NCBI RefSeq assembly: GCF_009848685.1
Contig: NZ_WXTX01000017.1
Span: 1 to 64,000 of the forward strand
Origin: Andreprevotia sp. IGB-42
GTDB lineage: Bacteria > Pseudomonadota > Gammaproteobacteria > Burkholderiales > Chitinibacteraceae
Length of the DNA stretch: 64,000 bases
Direction: 5' to 3'
The position numbers and the translations under genes were made by a program. Positions 63,753 to 64,000 of the stretch are shown here, one piece after another; position 1 is the stretch's first letter, and every line of letters starts with the position of its first letter. A model generated the notes under the pieces. The model was not told the DNA's origin. It worked only from the letters and a program-made list of their open reading frames with translations, and did not search any database.

Positions 63753-64000
63753 ATGTCCGCACAGATCATCCAAGGCCCGAGGGGCCGATTCATCAGCGTC
63801 GAAGGGGTCGATGGCGCTGGCAAGAGCACCCAGTTGGCCTGGGTGGCCGACTGGCTGGCCGCGCAGGGCATCCGTTTCATCAATACGCGCGAGCCCGGTG
63901 GCACCCCGCTGGGCGAAAAGCTGCGTGCCTTGCTGCTGTCCGAACCCATGCACCTGGAAACCGAAGCGCTGCTGATGTTCGCGTCGCGGCGCGAGCATCT
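63753..64000 (+). CDS. tmk: Thymidylate kinase, N-terminal fragment cut by window end
   Basis: Open from the ATG at 63753 to the window end, about 82 codons. The P-loop is [10 protein letters not shown] (17-26). TREPGG follows, with the TPLGEKLR segment that meets dTMP. It makes dTDP from dTMP. The rest lies outside the window. The start and the motif leave little doubt about the family. Confidence 0.95.
   Translation, partial: MSAQIIQGPRGRFISVEGVDGAGKSTQLAWVADWLAAQGIRFINTREPGGTPLGEKLRALLLSEPMHLETEALLMFASRREH

Overview
The window is a GC-rich chromosomal stretch, most likely from a betaproteobacterium of the order Neisseriales and plausibly a chitin degrader of the Chitinibacteraceae type. 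This is an inference from gene content: a CBM-GH18 chitinase, a stand-alone beta-type infA, the divergent rne/rluC pair, MotD and RlmD. No 16S rRNA gene is present. Coding density is high and almost everything looks like core chromosome. The only mobile-element trace is a truncated IS200-like (RAYT-type) transposase with a REP-like hairpin at the left edge. No CRISPR array, prophage, integron or replication origin was seen.

Layout. (1) 1-5.5 kb: transposase fragment, a large M50 membrane protease, and a secreted chitinase fused to a CE2-like SGNH esterase. (2) 5.9-15.4 kb: an NAD salvage island in two divergent operons. Leftward are nrtR, an ADP-ribosylglycohydrolase, pnuC and nadR. Rightward are a nicotinamidase, pncB, nadE, nadM-Nudix, kptA and a tyrosine phosphatase. 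Two related palindromes lie in the divergent promoter region and are good candidates for NrtR operators. (3) 15.5-23.8 kb: six tightly coupled genes encoding a SWIM zinc finger protein, DUF5691, a MoxR AAA+ ATPase, DUF4241, DUF5682 and a VWA protein. This resembles the E. coli yehLMPQ set and is the most system-like module in the window. (4) 24-35 kb: small independent units, namely a DUF4397 lipoprotein, a response regulator, an FMN reductase, a lytic transglycosylase, YkgJ, a DUF4442 thioesterase, a Stealth protein, RarD, DUF1653, CspA, InfA, a RibD-like reductase and DbpA. (5) 35-45.7 kb: a soluble hybrid histidine kinase, RlmD, an amino-acid ABC permease and binding protein, an HDOD protein and RNase E. 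(6) 46-60.7 kb: rluC-HAD-Rieske-sppA, motD, a membrane hybrid kinase, an lplT-MFP-RND operon read leftward, then dedA, alr and lysC. (7) 60.9-64 kb: tRNA-Ser(GCT), tRNA-Arg(ACG), fadH and the start of tmk, cut by the window end.

How the parts fit. The NAD island gives a complete salvage scheme. PnuC and NadR take nicotinamide riboside to NMN and NAD. The nicotinamidase, PncB and NadE use the nicotinamide/nicotinate route, and NadM supplies a second adenylyltransferase. ADP-ribose-handling enzymes (the glycohydrolase and the NAD-consuming KptA) are co-transcribed, and an ADP-ribose-sensing repressor probably governs both arms. The MoxR/VWA cluster looks like a chaperone-like ATPase with a metal-dependent adaptor and several uncharacterised partners. 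All function calls come from reading motifs in the translations; no database search was run.
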